Positions 36,340-45,584 are shown, numbered from the stretch's first letter. The stretch: DNA of 48,121 bases from Planctomycetota bacterium (GCA_017303505.1 JAFLCP010000051.1:1-48121), one strand, 5' to 3'. A program made the numbers and translations. The notes: generated by a model from the letters alone, not told the origin.

Positions 36340-36721
36340 CGGAGTGTGTTCCTGGTGGCGATTTCAGGCATCGAGTGCGCGTGCGTTTTTGCGCGCAAAT
36401 CGAGCCAAGGGATTTCGACCTAAGCAATGCGAGAGTGGGGCGCGAAATCCGCAACGCTTTTTCCGATTTTTCCGATTTTTGTGTAAAGTTCTGGAAGGAA
36501 AGGCAAACCCTGGGGCGGACTTGCCTCGAAAGTGAACTCTTTTTTGAGCAAAATCAGATGCAATAATGGCCGTTGATCCATGCCATTCCGAATTCGTTGC
36601 TTTCCTCAAAATGAGTATTTTTGGGGCTCTGTTTCGGAGAGGCGTTTTGGTTGTTGGCAACTCAACTTCAAACGGCTTATCATGAAAACGATGTATAGCT
36701 TACCCTCCGACCGGATTTCGC
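36340..36721. other. 382-base divergent intergenic region
   Basis: Holds the promoters for the minus-strand giant-gene cluster and the plus-strand sigma factor. TTTTTCCGA occurs twice in tandem (about 36459-36477), and GCGCG and CGCGC near 36377-36396 can form a short hairpin. A 98-codon minus frame here has no ribosome site or motif and is not called. Confidence 0.5.
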
Positions 36722-37288
36722 ATGTCTGCTAGTGATGTCACCCAACTCATTCAAGCTGTTGAACGGGGCGACCAAAACGCTGCCGATGAGTTGCTGCCAT
36801 TGGTCTATAAAGAATTGCGGCTACTGGCGGCGGCCAAATTGCGTCATGAACGAGCGGGTAATACGCTGCAACCGACTGCCTTAGTGCATGAGGCTTATTT
36901 GAGGCTGGTCGGAAGTGAAGGGCAGAGTCAAAAGCAACGCTGGGAAGGTCGCAGGCATTTCTTTGCCGCTGCAGCGGAAGCGATGCGCAGAATTCTGGTC
37001 GACAATGCGCGGCGAAAGAAGACGCTTCGACATGGAGGCCAATATGGACGCCACGATTTGTCAGATAGCGATCTAGCGATTGTCGATCGCGAAGCTGAGC
37101 TTCTCGCGATCCATCTTGAGTTGGATAAACTGCACGAGCAAGATTCCATGGCGGCAGACGTAGTGCGTTTAAAATATTTCGCGGGGATGACCACCAATGA
37201 AATAGCCGAAGTGTTGGAAGTTTCGTCCCGAACCGTTGAATATGCATGGACGTATGCGCGAGCGTGGTTACGAATGCGAATCGGATAG
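36722..37288 (+). CDS. ECF sigma factor (PF07638/TIGR02999 type)
   Basis: 188 residues. Region 2: DELLPLVYKELRLLAAAKLRHE, LQPTALVHEAYLRLV, HFFAAAAEAMRRILVDNARR, all typical of the Sigma70_ECF subgroup abundant in planctomycetes. Region 4: DVVRLKYFAGMTTNEIAEVLEVSSRTVEYAWTYARAWL gives the helix-turn-helix (string shortened to its motif: MTTNEIAEVLEVSSRTVE). It directs RNA polymerase to specific promoters. The kinase gene begins six bases after its stop, the usual ECF-STPK pairing in which the kinase is thought to control the sigma factor by phosphorylation. No anti-sigma factor is present. Confidence 0.93.
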   Translation: MSASDVTQLIQAVERGDQNAADELLPLVYKELRLLAAAKLRHERAGNTLQPTALVHEAYLRLVGSEGQSQKQRWEGRRHFFAAAAEAMRRILVDNARRKKTLRHGGQYGRHDLSDSDLAIVDREAELLAIHLELDKLHEQDSMAADVVRLKYFAGMTTNEIAEVLEVSSRTVEYAWTYARAWLRMRIG

Positions 37289-37294
37289 GTCGAA

Positions 37295-39373
37295 ATGCCC
37301 AGCGAACGCGAGATTTTTTCAGCCGCCTTAGAGATACAAGACATTGCCATGCGCAATTCTTATCTCGCTACTGCATGTGGAAACAACGAGCAGCTTCGGC
37401 GAAGTATTGAATTGCTGTTGGATTCTTCGAAGGTTGATGACGGTTTCATGACCGATTCGCCTATCTTGGATCACGAATCCCTAAACGTTGTTTCAAATGG
37501 GAATGCTAAGTTGCCTATGCTGCGCGGCGAACATTTAGTCGCCGAATTGATGCCCGGCTCTAGCGTCGGTCGCTATCGCATTGAAAGACTCTTGGGCAAA
37601 GGGGCTATGGCAATTGTCTATCTGGCGACCGATCTGCGATTGAAACGCGCTGTGGCTCTGAAGATTCCGCGGCAAATACTCGTCGATGAGCCGGAATTGT
37701 TACAACGTTTTGAACGCGAAGCCCACACCATGGCTTCCGTCGAGCATCCCAATCTATGCAGAGTATTTGATATCGGCGAACAGGATGGAATTCCATTCTT
37801 GTCGATGTCGTTCATTGAAGGGCGAACGCTAGCTGCAACCTTAGAGGATGGTAAGAAATACACACCCCAAGAGGCTGCCGAACTCATCAAGAAATTAGCT
37901 CAGGCAACGCAGGTCGCGCATGAAGCAGGTGTCATTCACCGCGACCTGAAACCAGCGAACGTGATGATTGATCAACAAGGTGAACCGATCATCATGGACT
38001 TTGGTTTGGCTCTCGCTGCACAGGTCGATTCACGTTTAACTCGCGATGGATTGATCATGGGAACGCCTGCTTACATGGCTCCTGAGCAAGCGATTGGTGA
38101 TCCCAGTTTAGTTGGTATTCAGGCGGATGTTTACAGTCTTGGTGCGATACTCTACGAACTGCTTGTAGGAAAGCCGCTTTACCAAGGGACAACGGTTTCT
38201 GTTTTGGCTCAGCTCGTCGGCGATTCTCAGGTTGCTCGTCGAGTGTTTGATTCGTCGGTTATCGACTGGCGCCTGCAAGCCATCTGCATGAAAGCGCTCT
38301 CTAGAGATGTTAAGGAACGGTATGCAACTTCCCAAGAGCTGGCGAGTGCGTTGCATAACTTTCTTTCGGGAGTTGACGACGCCGATTGGTCTAGCCAGCC
38401 AAACACGACCAAAGTGAGGAAGATGAAGTGGTTACCCGCCGCACTCACTTTGGCGATTTGTATCGTGCTGGGGGGCGGCTATTGGTTGGGACAATATTTA
38501 ATGGGTTGGGCTGCAGCCAAGAAGGTCGCCGCTCAAAAAGAGCTTGGTTTGAGTTCAGCGAAGTGGGAATGGAGCGTTCCGAGTCGTCTAGGGACAAACA
38601 TCAACAGCCCCCGTGAGGAAGTCAATCCAACGCTTTCTGCCGATGGTAAGATTCTGATCTTCAATCGTCCTTTCAATAGAACGCTGCAATTGTGGGAATC
38701 GCGAAGAACGTCCGACGAAGAAGAGTTCGGTATTGCTCAGCCTCTACCCAGTCATGTTAACTTGCCTGGCTACACATTTGATTGTCCCTACCTTTCACCC
38801 GATGGCTTGACGCTTTGGTTTTCATCCGATCGGCCTGGTGGATTTGGAAAACACGATTTGTGGTATGTGCGCAGGGAAAATATCGATTCTGCTTGGCAAG
38901 AACCTGTCCATCTTGACCGCACCATCAACTCGGAGAAGTTTGAACAGAGTCCGTATATCACCCCCAATGGACTGACGCTTTATTTCAGTTACGACGCAAC
39001 ACCGGGACAATTCGGATTAGCAGTTGCAAAACGCATGAGTCTGCAAGAGCCCTTTGGCAAGCCTGAATTATTGCACGAGCTCAATAACGGCGATTGCTCA
39101 TCGTTTCCTCGCTTGAGCGTCGATGGTAAGCATCTCGTTTTTGTTCATAGTCCAAGTGGTTCCAGGAAATTGATGATCTACACAGCGACACGAAACCCAG
39201 ATACGGGCAAAATCGGCTATCCATTTCTATTGACCGATCGATTTACCGAAACCAATACGAGCGCTCCCTTTCTTTCTGCAGATGGAATGACTCTCTATTT
39301 TTCCGCGCCAGCGGATGTTGGAGTGGAAAGCCGTTCGGATATTTGGATGTCTCGTCGCGTTTCGAAGCAATAG
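37295..39373 (+). CDS. Membrane Ser/Thr protein kinase with PD40 beta-propeller sensor
   Basis: 692 residues. Residues 1-90 precede the kinase. The catalytic domain spans about 94-356: glycine loop LLGKGAMAIVYLA, K123 in VALKIP, HRDLKPANV with D217, DFG with D235, and GTPAYMAPEQ. One membrane helix lies at 379-401. The extracytoplasmic part (about 425-692) contains PD40/WD40-like repeats (LSPDGLTLWFSSDRPGG, ITPNGLTLYFSYD, LSADGMTLYFSAP). All catalytic residues are present, so it should be active. The propeller may sense a ligand outside the cell and signal to the co-encoded sigma factor. Its 3' end is convergent with the next gene, nine bases away. Confidence 0.94.
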   Translation: MPSEREIFSAALEIQDIAMRNSYLATACGNNEQLRRSIELLLDSSKVDDGFMTDSPILDHESLNVVSNGNAKLPMLRGEHLVAELMPGSSVGRYRIERLLGKGAMAIVYLATDLRLKRAVALKIPRQILVDEPELLQRFEREAHTMASVEHPNLCRVFDIGEQDGIPFLSMSFIEGRTLAATLEDGKKYTPQEAAELIKKLAQATQVAHEAGVIHRDLKPANVMIDQQGEPIIMDFGLALAAQVDSRLTRDGLIMGTPAYMAPEQAIGDPSLVGIQADVYSLGAILYELLVGKPLYQGTTVSVLAQLVGDSQVARRVFDSSVIDWRLQAICMKALSRDVKERYATSQELASALHNFLSGVDDADWSSQPNTTKVRKMKWLPAALTLAICIVLGGGYWLGQYLMGWAAAKKVAAQKELGLSSAKWEWSVPSRLGTNINSPREEVNPTLSADGKILIFNRPFNRTLQLWESRRTSDEEEFGIAQPLPSHVNLPGYTFDCPYLSPDGLTLWFSSDRPGGFGKHDLWYVRRENIDSAWQEPVHLDRTINSEKFEQSPYITPNGLTLYFSYDATPGQFGLAVAKRMSLQEPFGKPELLHELNNGDCSSFPRLSVDGKHLVFVHSPSGSRKLMIYTATRNPDTGKIGYPFLLTDRFTETNTSAPFLSADGMTLYFSAPADVGVESRSDIWMSRRVSKQ

Positions 39374-39382
39374 CGAAAAACA

Positions 39383-39913
39383 TCACTTACTTTCGCCGAC
39401 TTCCATTTGCGGCTTTGCCTTGCATTCCATCAGGTCCTTTATGGCTCTTTTGATTCCAACGTAGCCAACACTAATGGAAACAAGACAATAGAGACCAAGC
39501 GACCAAGCTGGTGCCCCATGTTCTAAGAGCTTGGTGGTATCGAGGTAGCTGTCTCCAGAGATCCATGCGAGCGAGATATAACTTCCGTTGGCAAGCCAGC
39601 AGAAATGAGAGACAAACCACACTTCTGGCATTCGAAAAACGAGCGCTACAACAAAAGGGGCTGCAATGCCAAGCAGCAAACCTGACCACAAAGTGATAAG
39701 GGGTTGAGGATCGGGTTCAAAGATGCTGTATGGCAAGTGCCAAGGCCATACATCCAAGGCAACCAAGTGGCCACCGGATAAGTGACCACCCACAACATGA
39801 CCCCATTCATGTACTTGCGTCATCACGACCCATGAAATCGCAAGCAGCACTGGCCACTGAAACCACTTGTAACGCCAGTCTTTAATCGACAGCTTGTCTG
39901 GCTGGTGGTGCAT
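39383..39913 (-). CDS. M50-like membrane metalloprotease, HEWGH motif
   Basis: 176 residues from the ATG at 39913; an in-frame TTG start at 39988 would overlap the upstream gene by 20 bases and add 25 residues. The zinc motif HEWGH (H35, E36, H39) sits at the end of the first membrane helix, as in intramembrane M50/site-2 proteases. Three to four further helices follow. The usual second motif (LDG or NxxPxxxLDG) is not visible; SGDSYLDTTKLL near residue 135 may take its place. It could cleave membrane proteins or have lost protease activity. It lies directly after a small membrane protein gene and is probably co-expressed with it. Confidence 0.65.
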   Translation of the reverse strand: MHHQPDKLSIKDWRYKWFQWPVLLAISWVVMTQVHEWGHVVGGHLSGGHLVALDVWPWHLPYSIFEPDPQPLITLWSGLLLGIAAPFVVALVFRMPEVWFVSHFCWLANGSYISLAWISGDSYLDTTKLLEHGAPAWSLGLYCLVSISVGYVGIKRAIKDLMECKAKPQMEVGESK

Positions 39914-39968
39914 GATGTTTGACAACAAGCCTCCACTGCATCTCAATCCACAAATCCCACGCCAGGAA

Positions 39969-40295
39969 CTAATCCATCGTTGCGCCAAGTACCATCAATC
40001 CAACGAGTACCAGAATGCCGAGCGATGATAAAGCGATCCCCAAAATGGAAAACACTCGATTTTTGTTCGGCTCAAACAAACCAACGACACCGCACACTAT
40101 CCCGATAAGCGATGGGATAATACTTCCAATCAAGGCCAATCCCAAAATCAATGCGACAGGGGAATTTTCATCGATCTCTCCATCCGACGTTTGACTGAGA
40201 ATACCGGCTAAGACCACGAGTCCGAATAAGCCGATGAGAGTCAATAAGCCGGTAATAAACGAGATGATTCCGAGGACGCTGAATTGTGATCTCAT
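39969..40295 (-). CDS. Small membrane protein, DUF4190-like
   Basis: 108 residues with three hydrophobic helices: 8-33 (GIISFITGLLTLIGLFGLVV), 48-73 and 84-105, and an acidic loop between the first two. The pattern (GIVCGVVGLFEPNKNRVFSILGI) resembles DUF4190-type proteins, often a few-helix membrane partner. Its role is unknown. It ends at or within the start region of the M50-like gene, so the two may be translationally coupled. Confidence 0.65.
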   Translation of the reverse strand: MRSQFSVLGIISFITGLLTLIGLFGLVVLAGILSQTSDGEIDENSPVALILGLALIGSIIPSLIGIVCGVVGLFEPNKNRVFSILGIALSSLGILVLVGLMVLGATMD

Positions 40296-40634
40296 ATTAA
40301 GGCTTTAGGGGTAAGTTTTTTGGAGTTTTGTTGCCCATCGATCACGAAAAAAGGTCGTGACTAGGTCGCTTTTTGACGTTGGTGGACCTCGGATAATGTA
40401 ATGAATTCGAGCGTGAATAGGTAGGCAGTCTCGATACAAAATGAAATCTTCTGTGTCACCATGGCCAGACATTCAAACCCTTAGGAACGATTTCGAATAG
40501 ATGGTAATGTCTGGGGTTCAATTTTGCACATGGTTAATGCCCGCAGAAAGGACAAGCTGCTTGCAATCGTTTCTCCTGAAACCCATACTTAGAAAAATCC
40601 ATCCCCTCCTCCAGCGTAGTCGATTATCCCAGCC
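40296..40634. other. 339-base divergent intergenic region
   Basis: CCAGACATT (40465-40473) and AATGTCTGG (40506-40514) form a 9-bp inverted repeat with a 32-base centre, and TCACGA/TCGTGA near 40339 a shorter one. These could be operator sites for the sulfatase pair. No gene is supported. Confidence 0.5.
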
Positions 40635-42017
40635 ATGCGCTCCAAAATACTGACCGTGACCCAATGGTTTGGTTTGTACCTTGCCATCGGATTTTTTTTC
40701 TCGTTCCAGAGTTTGGCGCAGGACAAGCCTAATATTCTGCTGATTGTCGCTGACGACCTCGGGTGGAGTGATGTTGGTTGGCATGCAGGCTTTTCTAAGA
40801 CTCCCACGTTGGATCGGTTGGTGCGCGAAGGCATAGAATTGGACCGCCATTATGTTCAACCTGTGTGCACTCCAACCCGGACAGCGCTGATGTCTGGGCG
40901 TTATCCGGGGCGATTTGGGCCTCAAGCCTTAGCTCCCAGCAATCTTCGGGCGATGCCCATCGGCACATTGACTCTCGCCAGTTTTTTGAAGCAACAAGGA
41001 TATCGAACGCATCTAAGTGGTAAGTGGCATCTCGGAGCCAAGCCCGAATGGATACCGAACCATTATGGCTTCGATTCGAGTTATGGAACATTGACGGGTG
41101 CCGCAGATCCTTGGACGCACAAATACCGCGCCGGCAATCCATACGAAGACACATGGCATCGTGATGGGAAGCTTTTTCAAGAGGAAGGAAACGCTACCGA
41201 ACTGGTGGCTGCGGAGGCCGTGCGCCGTATTCAGCAAGCGGACGGGCCATGGTTCGTGTATGTACCTTTCCATGCAGTACACACGCCCGTCGACGCTCCT
41301 CAACAATACAAAGACTTGTATCGCGATGTAACTTTTTCACCCGATCCTGTGAAGAACGAGTCACGCTTAAGAATGGCGGCGATGGTTTCTCAATTGGATG
41401 CTAAGGTTGGAGAACTCGTTCAAGCGGTCGATAGTAAAGGGGAATTGAATGACACGCTCATTATTTTTACTAGCGATAACGGCGGGATTGAGTCGCTGAA
41501 AAATGCCTATGTTGGGACTGTGCCCGACTCGCCTTTCAACAGCGAGAATGCTCCGCTTCGAGGACAAAAAAATACTCTCTACGAGGGTGGTACTCGCGTC
41601 TGTGCGTTTGCCTACTGGCGAGGCAAATTGAGACCGCACCGTTCGCGTTCTCCCATGCATTGTGTAGATTGGTTGCCCACTATCGCGGAAATACTTGGGG
41701 TTCCAGCTCAACCTGAATGGAACTGGGATGGGGTCAGCCGTTGGCAAACGTTGAGCAGCGGCGATTTCTCTGAACGTGAACGTCCCATCTATATATCCAA
41801 GGGAGCCACCGCAAGTTTGTATTGGAATGGATGGAAAATTGTATCGCGCGAAAACGGTAAAACCGAGTTGTTTCACGTTTCGGAGGATCCGTTTGAAAAG
41901 ATCGACTTGGCTCAAACAGAAGCGGCCAAACTGCGCGAACTGCAAGGCTTGTTAGCGGAACAAAGAAAACTCGACTTGGCAAAGATGCCCGCAGATCTGG
42001 TGGGACTCCCACACTAA
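40635..42017 (+). CDS. Secreted arylsulfatase (S1 family, formylglycine type)
   Basis: 460 residues with a signal peptide (residues 10-29, SFQSLAQ). Core residues: D40 and D41 (VADDLGWSDVGWH), C78-T-P-T-R82 for formylglycine, K130 and H132 (GKWHLG), H216 (FHAVHTPVD), D281 and N282 (TSDNGG). The arrangement is that of arylsulfatase B/N-acetylgalactosamine-4-sulfatase-like S1 enzymes; the real substrate is unknown. It lies a few dozen bases before a second sulfatase gene on the same strand, so the two probably act on the same sulfated glycan. Confidence 0.93.
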   Translation: MRSKILTVTQWFGLYLAIGFFFSFQSLAQDKPNILLIVADDLGWSDVGWHAGFSKTPTLDRLVREGIELDRHYVQPVCTPTRTALMSGRYPGRFGPQALAPSNLRAMPIGTLTLASFLKQQGYRTHLSGKWHLGAKPEWIPNHYGFDSSYGTLTGAADPWTHKYRAGNPYEDTWHRDGKLFQEEGNATELVAAEAVRRIQQADGPWFVYVPFHAVHTPVDAPQQYKDLYRDVTFSPDPVKNESRLRMAAMVSQLDAKVGELVQAVDSKGELNDTLIIFTSDNGGIESLKNAYVGTVPDSPFNSENAPLRGQKNTLYEGGTRVCAFAYWRGKLRPHRSRSPMHCVDWLPTIAEILGVPAQPEWNWDGVSRWQTLSSGDFSERERPIYISKGATASLYWNGWKIVSRENGKTELFHVSEDPFEKIDLAQTEAAKLRELQGLLAEQRKLDLAKMPADLVGLPH

Positions 42018-42050
42018 CACGTTGGCTTGTCGAATATCACCTACAAGAAG

Positions 42051-44279
42051 ATGATGGCTCTCATGATGATAAGAAATAAACGTTGGCAGACGATTGTCTT
42101 ATTTTGGTGTTTGGGGTTGTTGTGCGTAGGGGCTTTACGGGCAGAGGAAAAACCAAACATTGTTTTCTTGTTCGCAGATGATCAAACCGCAAGTTCGTTG
42201 GGCTGTTATGGGAACCCGATTGTAAAATCTCCCAACATTGACCGCTTAGCCCGTGATGGTGTGCGTTTTCAAAATGCATTTGTCAGCCACTCGATCTGTT
42301 GGGTCAGTCGCACATCGGTATTGTGTGGCTTGACAGGGCGATCTTATGGAAGTTCTGAAGATCAAGAATTGGCTCGTGCAGAGGCAGTGCGTACTTTGTA
42401 CACAGATGAGCTACGCGGCGCAGGTTATCGTACGGGATTCTTCGGAAAATGGCATGCCAAGATGCCTACAGAATTCAAGCCAAAAGATCATTTTGATGTG
42501 TTTGAAGCGATTCAACGCAATCCGTATTACAAGAAACAAGCCGATGGATCGTTACGACATGAAACCGATTTGATCGTAGATCGAGGCATTGAGTTCATTC
42601 GCGAGCAGCCAGTAGGGAAACCATTCGCACTCAATCTCTGGTTTAATGCGTGTCACGCCGAAGATGATGATCGACGTCCCGGCATTGGACACTTTCCCTG
42701 GCCTGAATCTACTCAGGGACTTTACGAAGATGTTGAAATCCCTGCACCACGTTTAGGTGCGAAGCAGATCTTTGACGCGCTGCCAGATTTCTTGCAAACC
42801 TCGATCAATCGCGAGCGTTACTTCTGGCGCTGGAACACACCCGAAAAATATCAAATCAACATGCGAGCCTACTATCGCATGGTCACTGGAATCGATAACG
42901 CAATCGGTCGGCTCATAGAGACTTTGAAAGAGAAAGGCTTAGATAAGAATACGATTATCGTCTACTCCGCAGACAACGGCTATTACATGGGCAACCGCGG
43001 CTTGTCCGGAAAATGGTCTCACTTTGACGAGTCATTGCGAGTTCCTTTGATTGTGTTTGATCCACGCGTGGCTGCTGAAAAGAGGGGACAGGTTATTACG
43101 GCTCCCGCTCTAAACCTCGATCTACCTGCTACGTTTCTCGATTGGGCCGGTGTAAAAGTACCCGAGAGGTATCAAGGCCAGAGCTTGCGGCCATGGGTAA
43201 ATAACAACACCGCTGCTGGTTGGCGAAACGAAACCTTTCATGAACACTTCGCGGTTCGAAATCGTATTCCGGCGTTTGAAGGTATTCGAAATGCGGAGTT
43301 CAAATATGCTCGATACATCGATCATCAAGGCTATGAATTCCTACATGATCTGAAGAAGGACCCTGACGAGCTAAATAATGTTGCAAATGATCCGAAGTAC
43401 GCCGATGTTCTAACTATGCTTCGAGCTAAGACAGACGAGTATGTTGCACGCTATGGAGGCCCCTTGCCAGCGTTGAAAGGTAGATTTCAGAAGTCGACGG
43501 ATTCCTATCCGGTCGCTTCGGCTATGGTCGGTGCAAAAGCCGACGAAGAAGGCTTTGTGTCGGTCTTTGATGGGAAATCATTGCGTGGTTGGGCTGGAGA
43601 TTCTCAATACTGGTCCGTTGAAGATGGAGCATTAACTGGCAAGACCGATGGCAGCTTGAAAATGAATCGCTTCATCACTTGGAAGGATTCAACGATTCGG
43701 AATTTTGATTTGCGGGTGAAAGTTCGCGTGACAGCTGGCGGTAACAGCGGTATTCAATATCGCGGTCAACCACGACCTGAGATTGGGCTTGATATTGTGA
43801 GCGGCTATCAATGCGATGTGGTAGCTGGCGTGAAACAATACAATGGCATGCTTTACGAAGAACGGGGAAGGCGGATTCTATCCCATACCGGCGAGAAGGT
43901 GATCATCGATCCGATTGGAGCCTGTTGGGTAGTAGATACCATGCCCGTGAAGGAATTTGCGTCGGACGAATGGCATGATTTTCGGGTTCTAGTCGAAGGG
44001 AATCATCATCGACATTGGATTGATGGACACCCCACCGCAGATCTGCTGGACTTTGATGAGAAAGGGCGAGCGTTGGATGGTGTTCTCGCAGTGCAGGTGC
44101 ATGTCGGACCTGCTATGAAAATTCAATACAAGGATTTTCGAATCAAGCATCTCCCTGATGATTTATCATTGGAGAAGTTCGAGGACCATCTGATTCCTGC
44201 GACGGCCTATGGAGTTCGACCGCAAGGAAACATTCCTGCCGATTGGAAGCCACCGATTTATGGTGAACGGAAGCCCTGA
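42051..44279 (+). CDS. Sulfatase-like protein with atypical CWVSR motif fused to DUF1080
   Basis: 742 residues from the ATG chosen (a TTG at 42027 and ATGs at 42054, 42063 and 42066 are alternatives). A signal peptide ends near GALRAEE. The sulfatase domain (about 35-470) keeps the metal Asp pair (FADDQTASSLG), GKWHAK and SADNGYYMG. The modification motif is C83-W-V-S-R87, so the usual Pro at +2 is Val, and LTG becomes LCG. Residues about 500-700 are a DUF1080/3-keto-disaccharide hydrolase-type jelly roll (FVSVFDGKSLRGW, SGIQYRG). Whether the Cys is converted is unclear. The fusion would join desulfation with glycan binding or cleavage. Confidence 0.88.
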   Translation: MMALMMIRNKRWQTIVLFWCLGLLCVGALRAEEKPNIVFLFADDQTASSLGCYGNPIVKSPNIDRLARDGVRFQNAFVSHSICWVSRTSVLCGLTGRSYGSSEDQELARAEAVRTLYTDELRGAGYRTGFFGKWHAKMPTEFKPKDHFDVFEAIQRNPYYKKQADGSLRHETDLIVDRGIEFIREQPVGKPFALNLWFNACHAEDDDRRPGIGHFPWPESTQGLYEDVEIPAPRLGAKQIFDALPDFLQTSINRERYFWRWNTPEKYQINMRAYYRMVTGIDNAIGRLIETLKEKGLDKNTIIVYSADNGYYMGNRGLSGKWSHFDESLRVPLIVFDPRVAAEKRGQVITAPALNLDLPATFLDWAGVKVPERYQGQSLRPWVNNNTAAGWRNETFHEHFAVRNRIPAFEGIRNAEFKYARYIDHQGYEFLHDLKKDPDELNNVANDPKYADVLTMLRAKTDEYVARYGGPLPALKGRFQKSTDSYPVASAMVGAKADEEGFVSVFDGKSLRGWAGDSQYWSVEDGALTGKTDGSLKMNRFITWKDSTIRNFDLRVKVRVTAGGNSGIQYRGQPRPEIGLDIVSGYQCDVVAGVKQYNGMLYEERGRRILSHTGEKVIIDPIGACWVVDTMPVKEFASDEWHDFRVLVEGNHHRHWIDGHPTADLLDFDEKGRALDGVLAVQVHVGPAMKIQYKDFRIKHLPDDLSLEKFEDHLIPATAYGVRPQGNIPADWKPPIYGERKP

Positions 44280-44328
44280 AGCTTAATGTGAATGCCAGAC
44301 GTAGAAGCGAACCTAATAGGATGAAGCG

Positions 44329-45522
44329 TTAGGGGCGAAGTCGCATTGTCTCAATGGAAGTCGCGGCTTGCTGGATTCGTCCCTCAGCGAGATCTTTTGC
44401 GATTTGGTCTAACTCTACACTCTTAACATTGGGTGAGGCTCGACGACGAAGTTGCCAAAGTTCGTAGGGAAGATGCAAATCGGATGCTTGGAAACTGAAA
44501 GCACTGTTTTGTTCCTGGCGTCGAAACGCTTGTATGACTTCAAGATCACGAAACTGAAATTCAACGCTCGGTTCAATTTGCGTTCCCTCACCCCAATCAT
44601 TCCAGGTCGCGATTTGTACGAGCGGCTGCTTCGTTGTGATTGAGTCCGCAAAGGTCTCTTGAAACGTCTGTCCTTGATTGTCTGGGCAATTTCCATAACT
44701 GGGGCCAACTTTTGCTTGAGCGTAATAGTCAACAAATCTAGGGAAAGCGACCGGGATGTTGACAGGCCAGGTTTTGGCGCGAAGCGAGAATTCCGTTTTT
44801 GATTCGAGAGCCGATTTGGGCAACGGCCAATCAAATGCCCCTGCAGCTGCTCGACGCTTAAGATGCAAACTGAAGTAAGCAAGTTGTTGTTCCAACGGCT
44901 GAAGGACTTGGTGCCATTGGTCATCGGTGAGTCCGTTCTGTCCAAACGAAAGCAGCACTGGTTTGCCTTGGAGTTTCACATAATTAGGTAGAGAAAACCA
45001 ATGTTGTTGCATCCATTCGATTTCATGTTTTGCGTGAGCAACTTGGTTTTGCGGTGATAGCTTGCCGGCTTCGATGAGAAAGGGAATCGTTTGGTCTTCA
45101 TAGCAAATGGCGAAACTTAGATTCGCTCGTTTTAGGCCTTCAACGAGGGCAAGAGTATTGCGGTGTAAAAGAGCGTAATCACGAAAATCCTGTAAGCCGT
45201 ACCAATCGACTATGACACCGTCGATGCCTGCTAGTTTCATCGTTAGTAGGTGATATTCGATAACTGCCGGATCGCTTGAATCGTAAGGACCAATCAGTGG
45301 AGCGAAGTGGGACGCAATGGCTGGCTGGCCATTGCGTACTTCATTAGGTCTGGTAGCACCCATTGTCCAGTGCCAGCCCCATTGTGAACTTTGCGGGGGC
45401 GCCTCGAACCACGGCATGTAATGGACCAAGATCTTGGTAGCAGGTTCCGATCCCTGAAGATGGTTTGCAAGAAAGACAATCAGCGATAAGAAGAGCAATG
45501 GAATGAACCGACGTAGCGACAT
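44329..45522 (-). CDS. Exported GH99/GH71-like glycoside hydrolase
   Basis: 397 residues with a signal peptide (residues 7-24). Family features in order: KILVHYMPWFEAP (30-42), GWHWTMG, IDGVIVDWYGLQD (about 98-110), FAICYEDQT (about 136) and IATWNDWGEGTQIEPS (about 303-318), the latter being the conserved Asp/Glu-rich active-site strand of GH99-like proteins. GH99 enzymes cleave inside alpha-mannans; many bacterial relatives are uncharacterised. It is convergent with the sulfatase-DUF1080 gene and 50 bases from it. A strong hairpin separates it from the lipoprotein gene upstream. Confidence 0.85.
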   Translation of the reverse strand: MSLRRFIPLLFLSLIVFLANHLQGSEPATKILVHYMPWFEAPPQSSQWGWHWTMGATRPNEVRNGQPAIASHFAPLIGPYDSSDPAVIEYHLLTMKLAGIDGVIVDWYGLQDFRDYALLHRNTLALVEGLKRANLSFAICYEDQTIPFLIEAGKLSPQNQVAHAKHEIEWMQQHWFSLPNYVKLQGKPVLLSFGQNGLTDDQWHQVLQPLEQQLAYFSLHLKRRAAAGAFDWPLPKSALESKTEFSLRAKTWPVNIPVAFPRFVDYYAQAKVGPSYGNCPDNQGQTFQETFADSITTKQPLVQIATWNDWGEGTQIEPSVEFQFRDLEVIQAFRRQEQNSAFSFQASDLHLPYELWQLRRRASPNVKSVELDQIAKDLAEGRIQQAATSIETMRLRP

Positions 45523-45550
45523 ATTCGAAAACTCAGTGTGGCAAAATGGA

Positions 45551-45584
45551 GGTGACCAGCTATTTATTGTAATAGCTGGTCACC
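45551..45584 (-). terminator. Strong hairpin between lipoprotein and GH99-like genes
   Basis: A perfect 14-bp stem (45551-45564 with 45571-45584) and six-base loop. On the minus strand it is followed by TCCATTTTG, a weak T tract. It may end the lipoprotein transcript, or protect or attenuate a shared one. Confidence 0.6.

Noticed and set aside
36747-37356. Two minus-strand frames (166 and 142 codons) over the sigma factor
   Set aside because: Antisense to a clearly recognised ECF sigma factor and without support.
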